From an uncultured Collinsella sp. (GTDB lineage Bacteria > Actinomycetota > Coriobacteriia > Coriobacteriales > Coriobacteriaceae): a stretch of 23,404 bases of DNA. Position numbers and translations under genes: made by a program. The notes beneath the pieces were generated by a model. The model was not told the origin of the DNA, made no database searches, and worked only from the letters and a program-made list of their open reading frames with translations. Positions 1 to 7,553 of the stretch are shown here, piece by piece (position 1 is the first letter of the stretch; the number at the start of each line of letters is the position of its first letter). The stretch is from NCBI GenBank assembly GCA_934654515.1, contig CAKUGA010000018.1, forward strand, positions 1-23,404. The letters are read 5' to 3'.

Positions 1-474
1 CAGGATTCCCGTTTCCTTGCGTGTAAGAGATAGAGCCTCACTGTCCACGGAGGCGATGCGCGCCTTGGTGTCAAAGCAGAGCTTTCCGCAGGTTAATACT
101 ATGTCGCTTTGTGCGAAGCGCCTGAGGGTAAGGCTGCGGATCCTTGCCGCAAGCTCGTCCAGATGAAACGGCTTGGTGAGGTAATCGTTGGCGCCGGCAT
201 CGAGTCCGGCGACTTTATCGGATACTTCGCCACGTGCGGACAGAATCAGTACCTTGGTCTCGCAGTCGGTTTTCCTAAGTTCCCTGAGCACGGTCATGCC
301 ATCGATACGGGGGAGATTGAGGTCGAGCACCACGAGGTCAAAGACTTCGACGCCCAGCAGGTCGAGCGCCTCCTGTCCATCGTGACAGCAGTCGACGCTG
401 TACGCCAAGTTTCGCAAGCTGCGCGCGATTGCATCGCACAGTGCTCGCTCGTCTTCGACGATCAAAATACGCAT
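1..474 (-). CDS. OmpR/PhoB-type response regulator (C-terminus cut off by window edge)
   Basis: This is the N-terminal part of a two-component response regulator, 158 codons, running off the left edge. The receiver domain fills about residues 1-118. It opens with MRILIVEDE, whose E7/D8 form the acidic pocket. The phospho-acceptor is D51 in LVVLDLNLP, followed by LILSARGE and the conserved lysine in DYLTKPF. The chain then continues as an OmpR-type C-terminal DNA-binding domain (LTLRRFAQSDIVLTCGKL, ending SLTRKETGIL), of which only the start is present. The ATG at 474 is preceded by GGAGACTGTT. The sensor kinase would be expected beyond the left edge. The gene is divergent from the CXXC/polyferredoxin cassette, so control of that cassette is possible but not shown. 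Confidence 0.93.
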   Translation of the reverse strand, partial: MRILIVEDERALCDAIARSLRNLAYSVDCCHDGQEALDLLGVEVFDLVVLDLNLPRIDGMTVLRELRKTDCETKVLILSARGEVSDKVAGLDAGANDYLTKPFHLDELAARIRSLTLRRFAQSDIVLTCGKLCFDTKARIASVDSEALSLTRKETGIL

Positions 475-493
475 AACAGTCTCCTTGCACATT

Positions 494-531
494 CCATATC
501 GCGCTTAACACGGATTTTATAGCCGATATGG
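494..531. promoter_or_regulatory. Candidate operator: spaced inverted repeat CCATATCG/CGATATGG
   Basis: In the 90-bp divergent gap between the response regulator and the CXXC cassette, CCATATCG (494-501) and CGATATGG (524-531) form a perfect 8-bp inverted repeat with a 22-bp spacer. The position suits an operator for either promoter. OmpR-family regulators usually bind direct repeats, so assignment to this regulator is speculative. Confidence 0.3.
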
Positions 532-564
532 TCCAATGGTCGCGTAACGAAAGGAGTGGTCAGG

Positions 565-711
565 TTGTTCAAAGCGGTAAAACCCGTGGTACAGGTCGCT
601 TTGTTGATCGTCGGAATTGCCATGGTGTGCTTTGGCGTTATGCGTGGCGAGGCGGATGCCGTGCTGGCCAAAGCGATTAGGCTGTGCTTGGAGTGTATCG
701 GAATTGGATAA
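565..711 (+). CDS. CD1871A-like small CXXC-motif membrane protein (48 aa)
   Basis: This tiny gene starts at TTG (565), 8 nt after the strong Shine-Dalgarno AAGGAG (551-556); an in-frame GTG at 556 overlaps that Shine-Dalgarno and is unlikely. The 48-aa product has one hydrophobic segment (about residues 8-25, PVVQVALLIVGIAMVCFGV), then MRGEADAVLAKAI and a C-terminal CLECIGIG. That arrangement (one TM helix, an R-G-E motif, and a terminal CxxC followed by IGIG) matches what I recall as the 'CD1871A family CXXC motif-containing protein' of clostridia and Coriobacteriia. Its function is not established. The stop overlaps the start region of the following polyferredoxin gene, so the two are probably translationally coupled. 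A membrane-anchored thiol pair acting with the polyferredoxin and TlpA-like protein is a reasonable inference. Confidence 0.8.
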   Translation: MFKAVKPVVQVALLIVGIAMVCFGVMRGEADAVLAKAIRLCLECIGIG

Positions 712-1606
712 AAGAGAAAACACTGCGTCGCATGTTTTGGTCCGAATTCGCGGATTCATTCAGGCGGCGGCGACGCTCGTCACCAACATTCACCTGCCAA
801 ACTTTGCCAAAGGCAGCATCTATCAGGGTGCGGGAAAAACAGTCTGCGTACCTGGGCTTAACTGCTATTCGTGCCCCGCGGCATCGGGTGCGTGCCCCAT
901 CGGGTCGTTCCAGTCGGTGGTGGGTTCATCCAAGTTCAACTTTTCTTACTACGTCACCGGTACGCTCATTTTGCTCGGCGTGCTGCTGGGACGCTTTGTA
1001 TGCGGCTTTCTGTGCCCGTTTGGCTGGCTGCAGGAGCTGCTTCACAAGATTCCCGGCAAAAAGCTTTCGACAAAAAGGCTCAAGGCGCTCACGTACATCA
1101 AGTATGCCGTGCTGCTGTTTGCCGTGGTGCTGCTGCCTGTCTTGGTGGTCAACGATGTGGGCATGGGCGACCCGTTCTTTTGCAAGTACATCTGCCCACA
1201 GGGCGTGCTCGAGGGTGCGATTCCGCTGTCCATCATGAATACGGGAATCCGCTCCGCGCTGGGAAAGCTCTTTACCTGGAAGCTCGCGATTCTCATTGCG
1301 GTTGCGGTGCTGAGCGTGTTGTTCTACCGCCCCTTCTGCAAATGGATTTGCCCCCTCGGTGCGTTTTATGCGCTCATGAATAGGGTGTCCTTGTTGGGGA
1401 TTCAGGTTGACGCGTGCAAATGCGTCTCGTGCGGCAAGTGCTCAAAGGTTTGTCAGATGGACGTTGATGTGGTCCGCACGCCCAATCATGCCGAATGTAT
1501 CCGGTGCGGAAAGTGCATCGGAGCCTGTCCTGTCGATGCCATCAGCTATCGCTATGGCCTGGATGTGTCGGCGGAAAAGCTTCCCTTGACCGCCGATAAA
1601 AAGTAA
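704..1606 (+). CDS. NapH/MauN-like membrane polyferredoxin (4Fe-4S binding protein)
   Basis: This 300-aa integral membrane iron-sulfur protein should pass electrons between the membrane or cytoplasm and an extracytoplasmic acceptor. The N-terminal region has a Cys-rich stretch (CVPGLNCYSCP, then ACP). Hydrophobic segments carry CxxxCP motifs typical of the NapH/MauN/RdxA group: CGFLCPFGW, CKYICPQG and CKWICPLG. Two 4Fe-4S ferredoxin motifs end the protein: CVSCGKCSKVC and CIRCGKCIGACP. I chose the TTG at 704, which overlaps the upstream stop and has TTGGAG about 10 nt before it; an upstream ATG at 617 lies inside the previous gene and adds unrelated sequence. Its neighbours (CXXC protein and TlpA-like lipoprotein) suggest that electrons go to extracytoplasmic disulfides, analogous to DsbD/CcdA. 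The exact role is unproven. Confidence 0.85.
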   Translation: MDKRENTASHVLVRIRGFIQAAATLVTNIHLPNFAKGSIYQGAGKTVCVPGLNCYSCPAASGACPIGSFQSVVGSSKFNFSYYVTGTLILLGVLLGRFVCGFLCPFGWLQELLHKIPGKKLSTKRLKALTYIKYAVLLFAVVLLPVLVVNDVGMGDPFFCKYICPQGVLEGAIPLSIMNTGIRSALGKLFTWKLAILIAVAVLSVLFYRPFCKWICPLGAFYALMNRVSLLGIQVDACKCVSCGKCSKVCQMDVDVVRTPNHAECIRCGKCIGACPVDAISYRYGLDVSAEKLPLTADKK

Positions 1607-1635
1607 ACAAGCTTCGACAAAACGGAGGAATGACT

Positions 1636-2607
1636 ATGAAGCTTTCTAAGATTGCGGCCCTGTTTATGGTGCCGGTATTGGCCTTGTGCCTTGTGGCATG
1701 TTCGGCACCCGGTGGCAATGCGAGCGAATCTGCGAGTTCCGATCCTAAGATCGCAGAACTCACTGCGCAGAAGCCGGCCAATGCCGACGAGGCCGCCGAG
1801 CTGTATGCGAAGCTCATGCAGAAGGAGAACGAGATCTTTTCGAGTGATAACGCGCTGTGGGAAAAGGTATTCAATGCGGCAAATAAAGACTCGGCAATGA
1901 TTGAGGACGGTAGCAATTACGGCGATTTCCTGCTCAAGACCATCGACGGTGCCAAGGATGAGTTCACGGCGGATGAGCTTAAGACGCTCAAGGTCGGTGC
2001 ACAGCAGATCAAGGAGATCGAGGACAAGCTCGAGAGCTTGGAGAAAGAGTTCCCCGGCTGTGGAAGCACGCCGAGTGCAGGCGAGAGCGTCGACGCTTCG
2101 ACCGCTGGCATGACGGCTGGTGCCAATGCTTCGAGCGAGGCGACGAAGTTCCCCAGCTTTACGGGCAAGGACCTGGATGGCAACGACGTGAACAGCGACG
2201 AGCTGTTCTCTAAGAACAAGGTCACCGTCATGAACTTCTGGTTCACCACTTGCAAGCCGTGCGTGGGTGAGTTGGGCGACCTTGAGGACCTGAATAAGGA
2301 GCTTGCCAAGAAGGGTGGCCAGGTCGTGGGCGTCAATTCCTTTACGCTCGATGGCAACAAGGGCGAGATTGCAGATGCCAAGGACGTGCTGAGCAAGAAG
2401 GGCGTGACATATAAGAACATCTGGTTCAAGTCGGATAGCGAGGCCGGTAAGTTTACGTCAAATTTGTTCTCGTTCCCGACAACGTATGTCATCGATCAGA
2501 ATGGCAACATCGTAGGGGATCCAATCGTGGGAGCCATCAGCTCCGCCGAGCAGCGCGCGGCGCTCGACAAGCTTATCGACCAGGCGATTGCGAATAGCGA
2601 GCAGTAG
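1636..2607 (+). CDS. TlpA-like thioredoxin-fold lipoprotein
   Basis: This 323-aa extracytoplasmic thiol-disulfide protein starts at the ATG at 1636, 7 nt after GGAGG (1624-1628); the ATG at 1630 is too close to the Shine-Dalgarno. The signal peptide ends in a lipobox, LVAC, with C22 as lipid anchor, followed by a Ser/Ala/Gly-rich linker. Residues about 40-150 form a charged, mainly helical region with no clear family. The TlpA/AhpC-type thioredoxin domain follows (PSFTGKDLDGNDV, then FWFTTCKPCVGEL) with active-site C206-K-P-C209, and a cis-Pro region SFPTTYVIDQNG. Such proteins reduce extracytoplasmic disulfides, for example in cytochrome c or surface-protein maturation. It lies 29 nt after the polyferredoxin, so the two probably form one redox relay. 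Confidence 0.9.
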   Translation: MKLSKIAALFMVPVLALCLVACSAPGGNASESASSDPKIAELTAQKPANADEAAELYAKLMQKENEIFSSDNALWEKVFNAANKDSAMIEDGSNYGDFLLKTIDGAKDEFTADELKTLKVGAQQIKEIEDKLESLEKEFPGCGSTPSAGESVDASTAGMTAGANASSEATKFPSFTGKDLDGNDVNSDELFSKNKVTVMNFWFTTCKPCVGELGDLEDLNKELAKKGGQVVGVNSFTLDGNKGEIADAKDVLSKKGVTYKNIWFKSDSEAGKFTSNLFSFPTTYVIDQNGNIVGDPIVGAISSAEQRAALDKLIDQAIANSEQ

Positions 2608-2687
2608 AAAACGCGTAAAGCATAGCGAGGATCGTGGGCCGCTGTGCGAAGTAGTCCGCTACCTTTCAAGATAAGCTCCACCATATA

Positions 2688-2714
2688 GAGGTCCCGCTCG
2701 GGACCTCTTCTTTT
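2688..2714 (+). terminator. Rho-independent terminator after the TlpA-like gene
   Basis: GAGGTCCC and GGGACCTC form a perfect 8-bp stem with a 4-nt GCTC loop, followed by TTCTTTT. It lies about 80 nt after the lipoprotein stop and closes the CXXC/polyferredoxin/TlpA unit. Confidence 0.85.
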
Positions 2715-2861
2715 AGGCGCCGTCCCGTTCGTTTTTTGATGCGGTTCCCTACATTCCTCACTGGTGTCGGCAAAAAAATGGGAATAGAGTAGGAAAAACG
2801 CGTCGAATACGAACGGCGGAGGAGAGCGGGCAGGGTGCCTGCGCAGGAGAGGTTGCCGTCC

Positions 2862-5800
2862 ATGCTGGAGCTCAAAGGAATTTGCAAAAGATACGTTACG
2901 CAGTCGTTTACGCAGGTGGCGCTCGACAGCGTAAGCCTGTCTTTTCGCGATAACGAGTTCGTGGCCATTCTGGGTCCCTCGGGTTCGGGTAAAACCACGA
3001 TGCTCAACGTTATCGGCGGACTCGACCACTTTGACTCGGGCGACCTGCTGATCGACGGTATTTCGACCAAGGATTTTCACGATCGCGATTGGGATGCCTA
3101 TCGCAACAACCGCATCGGCTTTGTGTTCCAGAGCTATAACCTCATTCCGCATCAGACCATTTTGGAAAACGTGGAGCTGGCGCTCACGCTCACGGGTGTG
3201 GGGCATGCCGAGCGCCGCCAGCGTGCGCGCGAGGCGTTGGAGAAAGTCGGCCTGGGCGAGCACGTGAACAAGCGCCCGAGCCAGCTTTCGGGTGGACAGA
3301 TGCAGCGCGTGGCCATCGCCCGCGCTCTGATCAACGATCCCGAGATCGTGTTGGCTGACGAGCCGACTGGCGCCTTGGACTCAACGACATCCGTGCAGGT
3401 CATGGATTTGCTCAAGGACGTTGCGCGCGACCGTCTGGTCATCATGGTCACGCACAATCCCGAGCTGGCGTACCAGTACGCCACGCGCATCGTCAACCTG
3501 GCGGACGGCAAGATCACCGCCGATTCCGATCCCTTCGATGTTGCCAAAGCCACGCGCCGCGAAGCCAGGCCCACGCGCAAAACCTCGATGAGCTTTGTGA
3601 CGGCGTTGGGTCTTTCTGCCCGAAACCTTATGACTAAGAAGGGCCGCACGGCCATGACGGCTTTCGCAGGCTCGATTGGCATTATCGGTATCGCGGCGAT
3701 TCTGGCGCTCTCCAACGGTGTGAACGACTACATCAAAAAGGTCGAGGAGGATACGCTCTCGAGCTATCCGCTCACCATTTCCAAGCAGGATTACGATCTG
3801 TCGTCCATGATGGGTGGGCATGGGACCACGGAGGATGGCGATGGTGTGAGCGGCGCTTCCGACAGTGAGGACGATTCGGTCAAGAAGTCCGATAAGATTC
3901 CCGTGGTCACGGCCGTGAAGGACATGTTCGCGAGCGTTAAGTCCAACGATATGACGAGCTTTAAGGCGTGGCTCGATGGCGGCGGCGACGGCATCGACAA
4001 AGAGGTCAACGCCATTCAGTACAGCTACGGCGTGACGCCAGTCGTGTATCGCGCGGGCAAGGGCGACGAGAAGCCCGTGCGCCTGGTGCCCAACGCGATG
4101 ACCGAGGCCATGAGCGGCGGCGCGAGTTCGGCGGCAACGGTGAGCATGGATTCCATGGGAACCTCGGTCTTCAACGAGATGATTGACGACCAGAGCCTGC
4201 TCGACAGCCAGTACGATGTTGTCGCCGGTCATTGGCCCACGTCTGCCAACGAGGCCGTGATGGTGCTTTCGAGCCGTGGCACGGTGGGCGACTACACGCT
4301 CTATAGCATCGGCGCACTGGATATCGATGAGCTCAACGACCTGGTTAACAGTGCCATGACGGCTGACGGCGGGGTCGAAACGTCCCAGACTGACACCGAC
4401 TTTACCTACGACGATGCGCTGTCCACGACGTTTAAGGTGTTGTCGCCGGCCGATGCCTATCGAAAAAATGACGAGACAGGCACGTGGACTGACATGTCTG
4501 GCGACGCCGACTTTATGGCAGCCAAGGTTGCCGACGGCATCGACGTGCGCATCGTGGGCGTGGTGCGACCCAACGAGACGGCCAACGCGAGTGCGCTGTC
4601 CCCGGGCATCGCCTACACGCACGCACTGACTCGCCAGCTTATGGAGCGCGCGGCCGGTTCGAAGATTGTTCAGGAGCAGCTTGCTCATCCCGAGACGGAT
4701 GTCTTTACCGGCAAGTCGTTCGACGAGCTGCAAGGCGAGGCCAAGCAGGGCGTGGATTTGAGTAGCATGTTCAGTGTGGACGAGGCGGCGCTCAAGAGTG
4801 CGTTCTCGTTCGATGCATCTGCGCTCTCGGGTGCGACCGGCGGTATGGATCTGTCGGGTCTTGACTTGTCCGGGTTGGATATCGACCTTTCGGGCATTGG
4901 CAAGGACATCGACTTCACCGACATTATGGCCAAGGCGCCGACCCCGGATTTCTCAGGCGTCTTCGATGGCCTGGAGCTTACGCCCGAGCAGATGCAGCAG
5001 GTGGGCGCGCTTGCCAATCAGCTGTTCACGGGCTTTATGCAGTCGGAGCAGTTTAAGGCTCTGACACCCGAGGACCTTAAGGAGGCATCGAAGCTCGCTG
5101 CTGCGTTCTCGGCGTATCTTGAGAACGATGCCACGGCGCAGCAATACCTGGCGCAGCTCAAGGCGCTGGGCGGAGATGCGCTGGCTGAGCGGCTGCGGCA
5201 GGCGATGACCGACTATGTGCAAAAGCAACTGGCTCCGTATCTGCAGCAGGCTATGGATCAGGTGATGAAGGCAATCAGCGAGCAGATAGCGTCGACGGTA
5301 TCGTCCCAGCTCAAGGCGGGCGCGGCAGGGCTCATGGACCAGATGGCGACGCAGATGTCTTCGAGTTTTGCCAACCTGGCGAGCGCCATGCACGTGGATG
5401 CGAGTGCCTTTGCTCATGCTATCCACTTCAACATGGACGCCGAGGACCTGAGTTCGCTCATGATGAGCTATGCCAAGGCGTCGAAGCTCACCTACGACAA
5501 CAATCTGACCACGCTGGGCTATGCGGACGAGGCAGACCCCATCTCGGTTAAGATTTTCCCGCGCGACTTTGAGGCCAAGGAGCGCGTGCTTGATCACATC
5601 GATGCGTACAACAAGCAGGTCAAAGCTGCCGGCCACGATGAACAGGCCATCTCGTACACCGACTACATGGGTATCATCATGGGCTCGGTGACCGACATCG
5701 TAAACACCATCAGCTTGGTGCTCATCGCATTCGTGAGCATCAGTCTGGTCGTGAGCTCCATCATGATCGGCATCATCACCTACATCAGCGTGCTGGAGCG

Positions 5801-6110
5801 CAAAAAGGAGATTGGCATCCTGCGCGCGATCGGCGCGTCGAAACGCAACGTGGCCAACGTGTTCAATGCCGAGACCTTTATCGAAGGCCTCATCGCTGGC
5901 GTCTTTGCCATCGTCGTGGTGGTGCTCGTGAGCTTCCCGGTCAATGCCTGGGCACTTGCGAACAAGCAGGTTCCCAATCTAATGAGCCTGCCCGTGCAGG
6001 ATGCGCTGGTGCTCATCGCGATTTCCGTGTTGCTGACGGTGGTCGCCGGCCTGCTGCCCGCCCGCAGCGCGTCCAAGAAAGACCCCGTGGAGGCCCTGCG
6101 CTCGGAATAA
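2862..6110 (+). CDS. MacB/FtsX-type ABC transporter, fused ATPase and permease (1082 aa)
   Basis: This single-chain ABC transporter starts at the ATG at 2862, with GGAGAGG 9 nt upstream. The ATPase (about residues 1-225, LolD/MacB type) has Walker A GPSGSGKT (38-45), Q-loop Q90, signature LSGGQMQR (142-149), Walker B VLADEP with catalytic E167, and H-loop H198. The first TM helix is at about 264-284. A very large extracytoplasmic insert (about 290-950) follows, with a short DLSG-rich repeat near 660-685 and long Gln/Ala/Met-rich helices. Three more TM helices form the C-terminal FtsX domain, including [17 protein letters not shown]. MacB-type proteins are usually about 650 aa, so the insert is unusually large. 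This family powers mechanical work across the membrane (export, lipoprotein or peptide handling, peptidoglycan-enzyme control) rather than simple import; the substrate is unknown. The gene is monocistronic. Confidence 0.92.
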   Translation: MLELKGICKRYVTQSFTQVALDSVSLSFRDNEFVAILGPSGSGKTTMLNVIGGLDHFDSGDLLIDGISTKDFHDRDWDAYRNNRIGFVFQSYNLIPHQTILENVELALTLTGVGHAERRQRAREALEKVGLGEHVNKRPSQLSGGQMQRVAIARALINDPEIVLADEPTGALDSTTSVQVMDLLKDVARDRLVIMVTHNPELAYQYATRIVNLADGKITADSDPFDVAKATRREARPTRKTSMSFVTALGLSARNLMTKKGRTAMTAFAGSIGIIGIAAILALSNGVNDYIKKVEEDTLSSYPLTISKQDYDLSSMMGGHGTTEDGDGVSGASDSEDDSVKKSDKIPVVTAVKDMFASVKSNDMTSFKAWLDGGGDGIDKEVNAIQYSYGVTPVVYRAGKGDEKPVRLVPNAMTEAMSGGASSAATVSMDSMGTSVFNEMIDDQSLLDSQYDVVAGHWPTSANEAVMVLSSRGTVGDYTLYSIGALDIDELNDLVNSAMTADGGVETSQTDTDFTYDDALSTTFKVLSPADAYRKNDETGTWTDMSGDADFMAAKVADGIDVRIVGVVRPNETANASALSPGIAYTHALTRQLMERAAGSKIVQEQLAHPETDVFTGKSFDELQGEAKQGVDLSSMFSVDEAALKSAFSFDASALSGATGGMDLSGLDLSGLDIDLSGIGKDIDFTDIMAKAPTPDFSGVFDGLELTPEQMQQVGALANQLFTGFMQSEQFKALTPEDLKEASKLAAAFSAYLENDATAQQYLAQLKALGGDALAERLRQAMTDYVQKQLAPYLQQAMDQVMKAISEQIASTVSSQLKAGAAGLMDQMATQMSSSFANLASAMHVDASAFAHAIHFNMDAEDLSSLMMSYAKASKLTYDNNLTTLGYADEADPISVKIFPRDFEAKERVLDHIDAYNKQVKAAGHDEQAISYTDYMGIIMGSVTDIVNTISLVLIAFVSISLVVSSIMIGIITYISVLERKKEIGILRAIGASKRNVANVFNAETFIEGLIAGVFAIVVVVLVSFPVNAWALANKQVPNLMSLPVQDALVLIAISVLLTVVAGLLPARSASKKDPVEALRSE

Positions 6111-6140
6111 TGTGGCACGGGGACAGTCCCTTTGCCACAT
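6111..6140. repeat. 30-bp palindromic repeat, family A, copy 1
   Basis: This imperfect palindrome begins at the base after the ABC transporter stop codon: outer TGTGGCA/TGCCACA with core GGGACAGTCCC. It is the same 30-bp unit as 12827-12856; the outer stem differs (GGCA/TGCC here, GACA/TGTC there) with compensating changes. It looks like a REP-type element and could fold at the 3' end of the mRNA. Confidence 0.75.
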
Positions 6141-6159
6141 TGAGACCCTTGCAAAATCG

Positions 6160-6338
6160 GGTCTAATACTTTTCCCGAGAAGTGAACGAGCCAAAATGGA
6201 CCCTCGAAGCATCGGCACTTTTTGAACGCGGTTTCCTGCGGTTTTGATTGCAAGATCCTGCGGTTTTGGTGTCTAAAAATGTCGGTGCTTCGGGGGTCCA
6301 AAAACGGTCGTTCACTTCTCGGAAAAAAGTATTAGACC
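6160..6338. repeat. 179-bp element with about 67-bp imperfect inverted arms
   Basis: The left arm (6160-6225) and right arm (6271-6338) are near reverse complements. Shared blocks in order are GGTCTAATACTTTT, CCGAGAAGTGAACGA, TGGACCC, CGAAGCA and a T-run. The 45-bp centre carries two copies of CCTGCGGTTTTG. There is no coding potential. It lies between convergent genes. It could be a MITE-like element or a large 3' hairpin; no target-site duplication was obvious. Confidence 0.75.
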
Positions 6339-6376
6339 TCGCTGCGTAGAAACTGGTGATATTACCAAATTGGCTA

Positions 6377-6562
6377 CTACTCCTTGTAGCTTCGCGGGAT
6401 CACGAGCAACACGAGGAGCGAGAAGCCGAGCAGGATGCCGGGCAGGGCGCCTTCGACGAAGGCGCCAAAGTTGCCGCCGACAAAAAAGCCGATGTAACCG
6501 ATGATGCCGCAGATGGCTCCGAGTATGCCCGTGATGCGCAGGGCTTTCATAATGCGATTCAT
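6377..6562 (-). CDS. Small hydrophobic membrane protein (61 aa), unknown function
   Basis: The protein starts MNRIMKALRI at the ATG at 6562, with GAGGACGG about 8 nt upstream. A longer in-frame start near 6619 adds a polar extension without a good ribosome site. Two hydrophobic segments are visible, about residues 10-27 (ITGILGAICGIIGYIGFF) and 40-56 (LPGILLGFSLLVLLVIP), joined by a Gly-rich turn GGNFGAFVEG; the C-terminus is charged (RSYKE). It resembles many small two-helix proteins, but I do not recognise a family. It follows the 236-aa membrane protein gene on the same strand after a 96-bp gap that contains a possible operator. Confidence 0.6.
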   Translation of the reverse strand: MNRIMKALRITGILGAICGIIGYIGFFVGGNFGAFVEGALPGILLGFSLLVLLVIPRSYKE

Positions 6563-6590
6563 AGCAACCGTCCTCACGCTCAATAGGATG

Positions 6591-6624
6591 TCGATATGTC
6601 GAGCGTATCGAAAGTGCATATCGA
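6591..6624. promoter_or_regulatory. Candidate operator upstream of the 61-aa gene
   Basis: TCGATATG (6591-6598) and CATATCGA (6617-6624) are a perfect 8-bp inverted repeat with an 18-bp spacer, in the promoter position of the 61-aa protein. The half-site core CGATATG also occurs in the inverted repeat at 494-531. The regulator is unknown. Confidence 0.25.
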
Positions 6625-6658
6625 GACTGTTTGCGTGTGGTAATCGCTGTGTATGGGT

Positions 6659-7369
6659 CTAGTTCTTCTTCGCGGAGAGCATGAGGCTGATCTCTGGGTG
6701 CGTGCATTTGTCGAACTCTTCCTCGGACTCGGTGTCAAAGGTGTAGTACGACTTGATGGAGTCGTCCTCTGTCTTGAGGCTGATTCCTTCGTACAGGGAG
6801 CCGGCCAAAAACGCCTGTTTAAACTCATCCGACAGGTCGCATGACGTGAGGAGGCTTGGGGTCGCCACGGAAATATCCAGCCCATTGAGCGGGGCACAGA
6901 GCGTCGCGATGTCCTGCTCGACGCGTGCGAGGTTGTCCGCAAGACTTGCCTTGGGATCGATTTGACTGGCGTAGTCGACGTCCGCGAGCATGCCGTCCGC
7001 ATCAAAAGTAAGGCAGACATAGGCGGCCTGCGCGGCGAGTACGCCGGCGACCTCTGCGGAACGGTCTTTGTTGGTTTGGGCTACTGCGAGCCTGTTCTGC
7101 AGCTCTTTCCACTGCTTGCCCTGCATTCCAAAACGTGGCACCAGCGCACAGTAGCAAAAGATGGCGAGCTCGATCGCGGTGAGCGCAATGGCCGTATATA
7201 TTCCCGCCGGTTGGAACTCTTTTTGGTGAAACGCGATATCGTTGATCATTTGAAGCGGCAGCATCAGCAGGCATGCTGCGAACGCCATGACGAGCGCGGC
7301 TGCTGCGATCTTAGGGTACGTGCAGTACAGCTGGATGCGTTTTGCTTCCTGTTCGCTGAGCTGCTGCAT
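6659..7369 (-). CDS. Two-helix membrane protein of unknown function (236 aa)
   Basis: The likely start is the ATG at 7369 (MQQLSEQEAKR), with GAGGA 5 nt upstream; an ATG at 7387 is the alternative. Two hydrophobic helices lie near residues 18-40 (KIAAAALVMAFAACLLMLPL) and 52-75 (AIALTAIELAIFCYCALVP). They are followed by a long soluble domain with a VAQTNKDRSAEVAGVLA helix and an acidic C-terminal part (KTEDDSIKSYYTFDTESEEE). I recognise no catalytic motif or family. The topology suggests an N-terminal membrane hairpin holding a cytoplasmic domain. Upstream there is a 14-bp perfect palindrome. Confidence 0.65.
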   Translation of the reverse strand: MQQLSEQEAKRIQLYCTYPKIAAAALVMAFAACLLMLPLQMINDIAFHQKEFQPAGIYTAIALTAIELAIFCYCALVPRFGMQGKQWKELQNRLAVAQTNKDRSAEVAGVLAAQAAYVCLTFDADGMLADVDYASQIDPKASLADNLARVEQDIATLCAPLNGLDISVATPSLLTSCDLSDEFKQAFLAGSLYEGISLKTEDDSIKSYYTFDTESEEEFDKCTHPEISLMLSAKKN

Positions 7370-7400
7370 GGGGTCCTCGACTCTCATCGCTTCTGTCCGT

Positions 7401-7414
7401 GACACACGTGTGTC
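7401..7414. promoter_or_regulatory. 14-bp perfect palindrome GACACACGTGTGTC
   Basis: GACACACGTGTGTC lies 32 bp upstream of the chosen start of the 236-aa membrane protein gene, a typical place for a repressor operator. A similar core (GACACA-G-TGTGTC) occurs in the palindrome at 19370-19396. Confidence 0.3.
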
Positions 7415-7490
7415 CTTGAGTGTAAATGAGCAATAGGGCGCTCGTTCTTTACGTCCGATGACTGGAGAATGCCGAAGGATGAATAACAAG

Positions 7491-7520
7491 AAAGGGGACC
7501 GTTGTGTGACGGTCCCCTTT
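7491..7520 (-). terminator. Terminator of the aldo/keto reductase-MATE operon
   Basis: AAAGGGGACCGT and ACGGTCCCCTTT form a perfect 12-bp stem with a 6-nt loop. Read on the minus strand it lies 34 nt after the MATE stop, and the stem's own T-run continues as TTTCTTGTT. A T-rich stretch (GCTTTT) on the other side might give some bidirectional activity. Confidence 0.8.
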
Positions 7521-7553
7521 GCTTTTGGTCGCTATGACGCAGCTTCGAGAATG

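Noticed and set aside
3381..4733. 450-codon open frame antisense to the ABC transporter
   Set aside because: It is His/Arg/Val-rich shadow sequence opposite a well-supported ATPase and permease.
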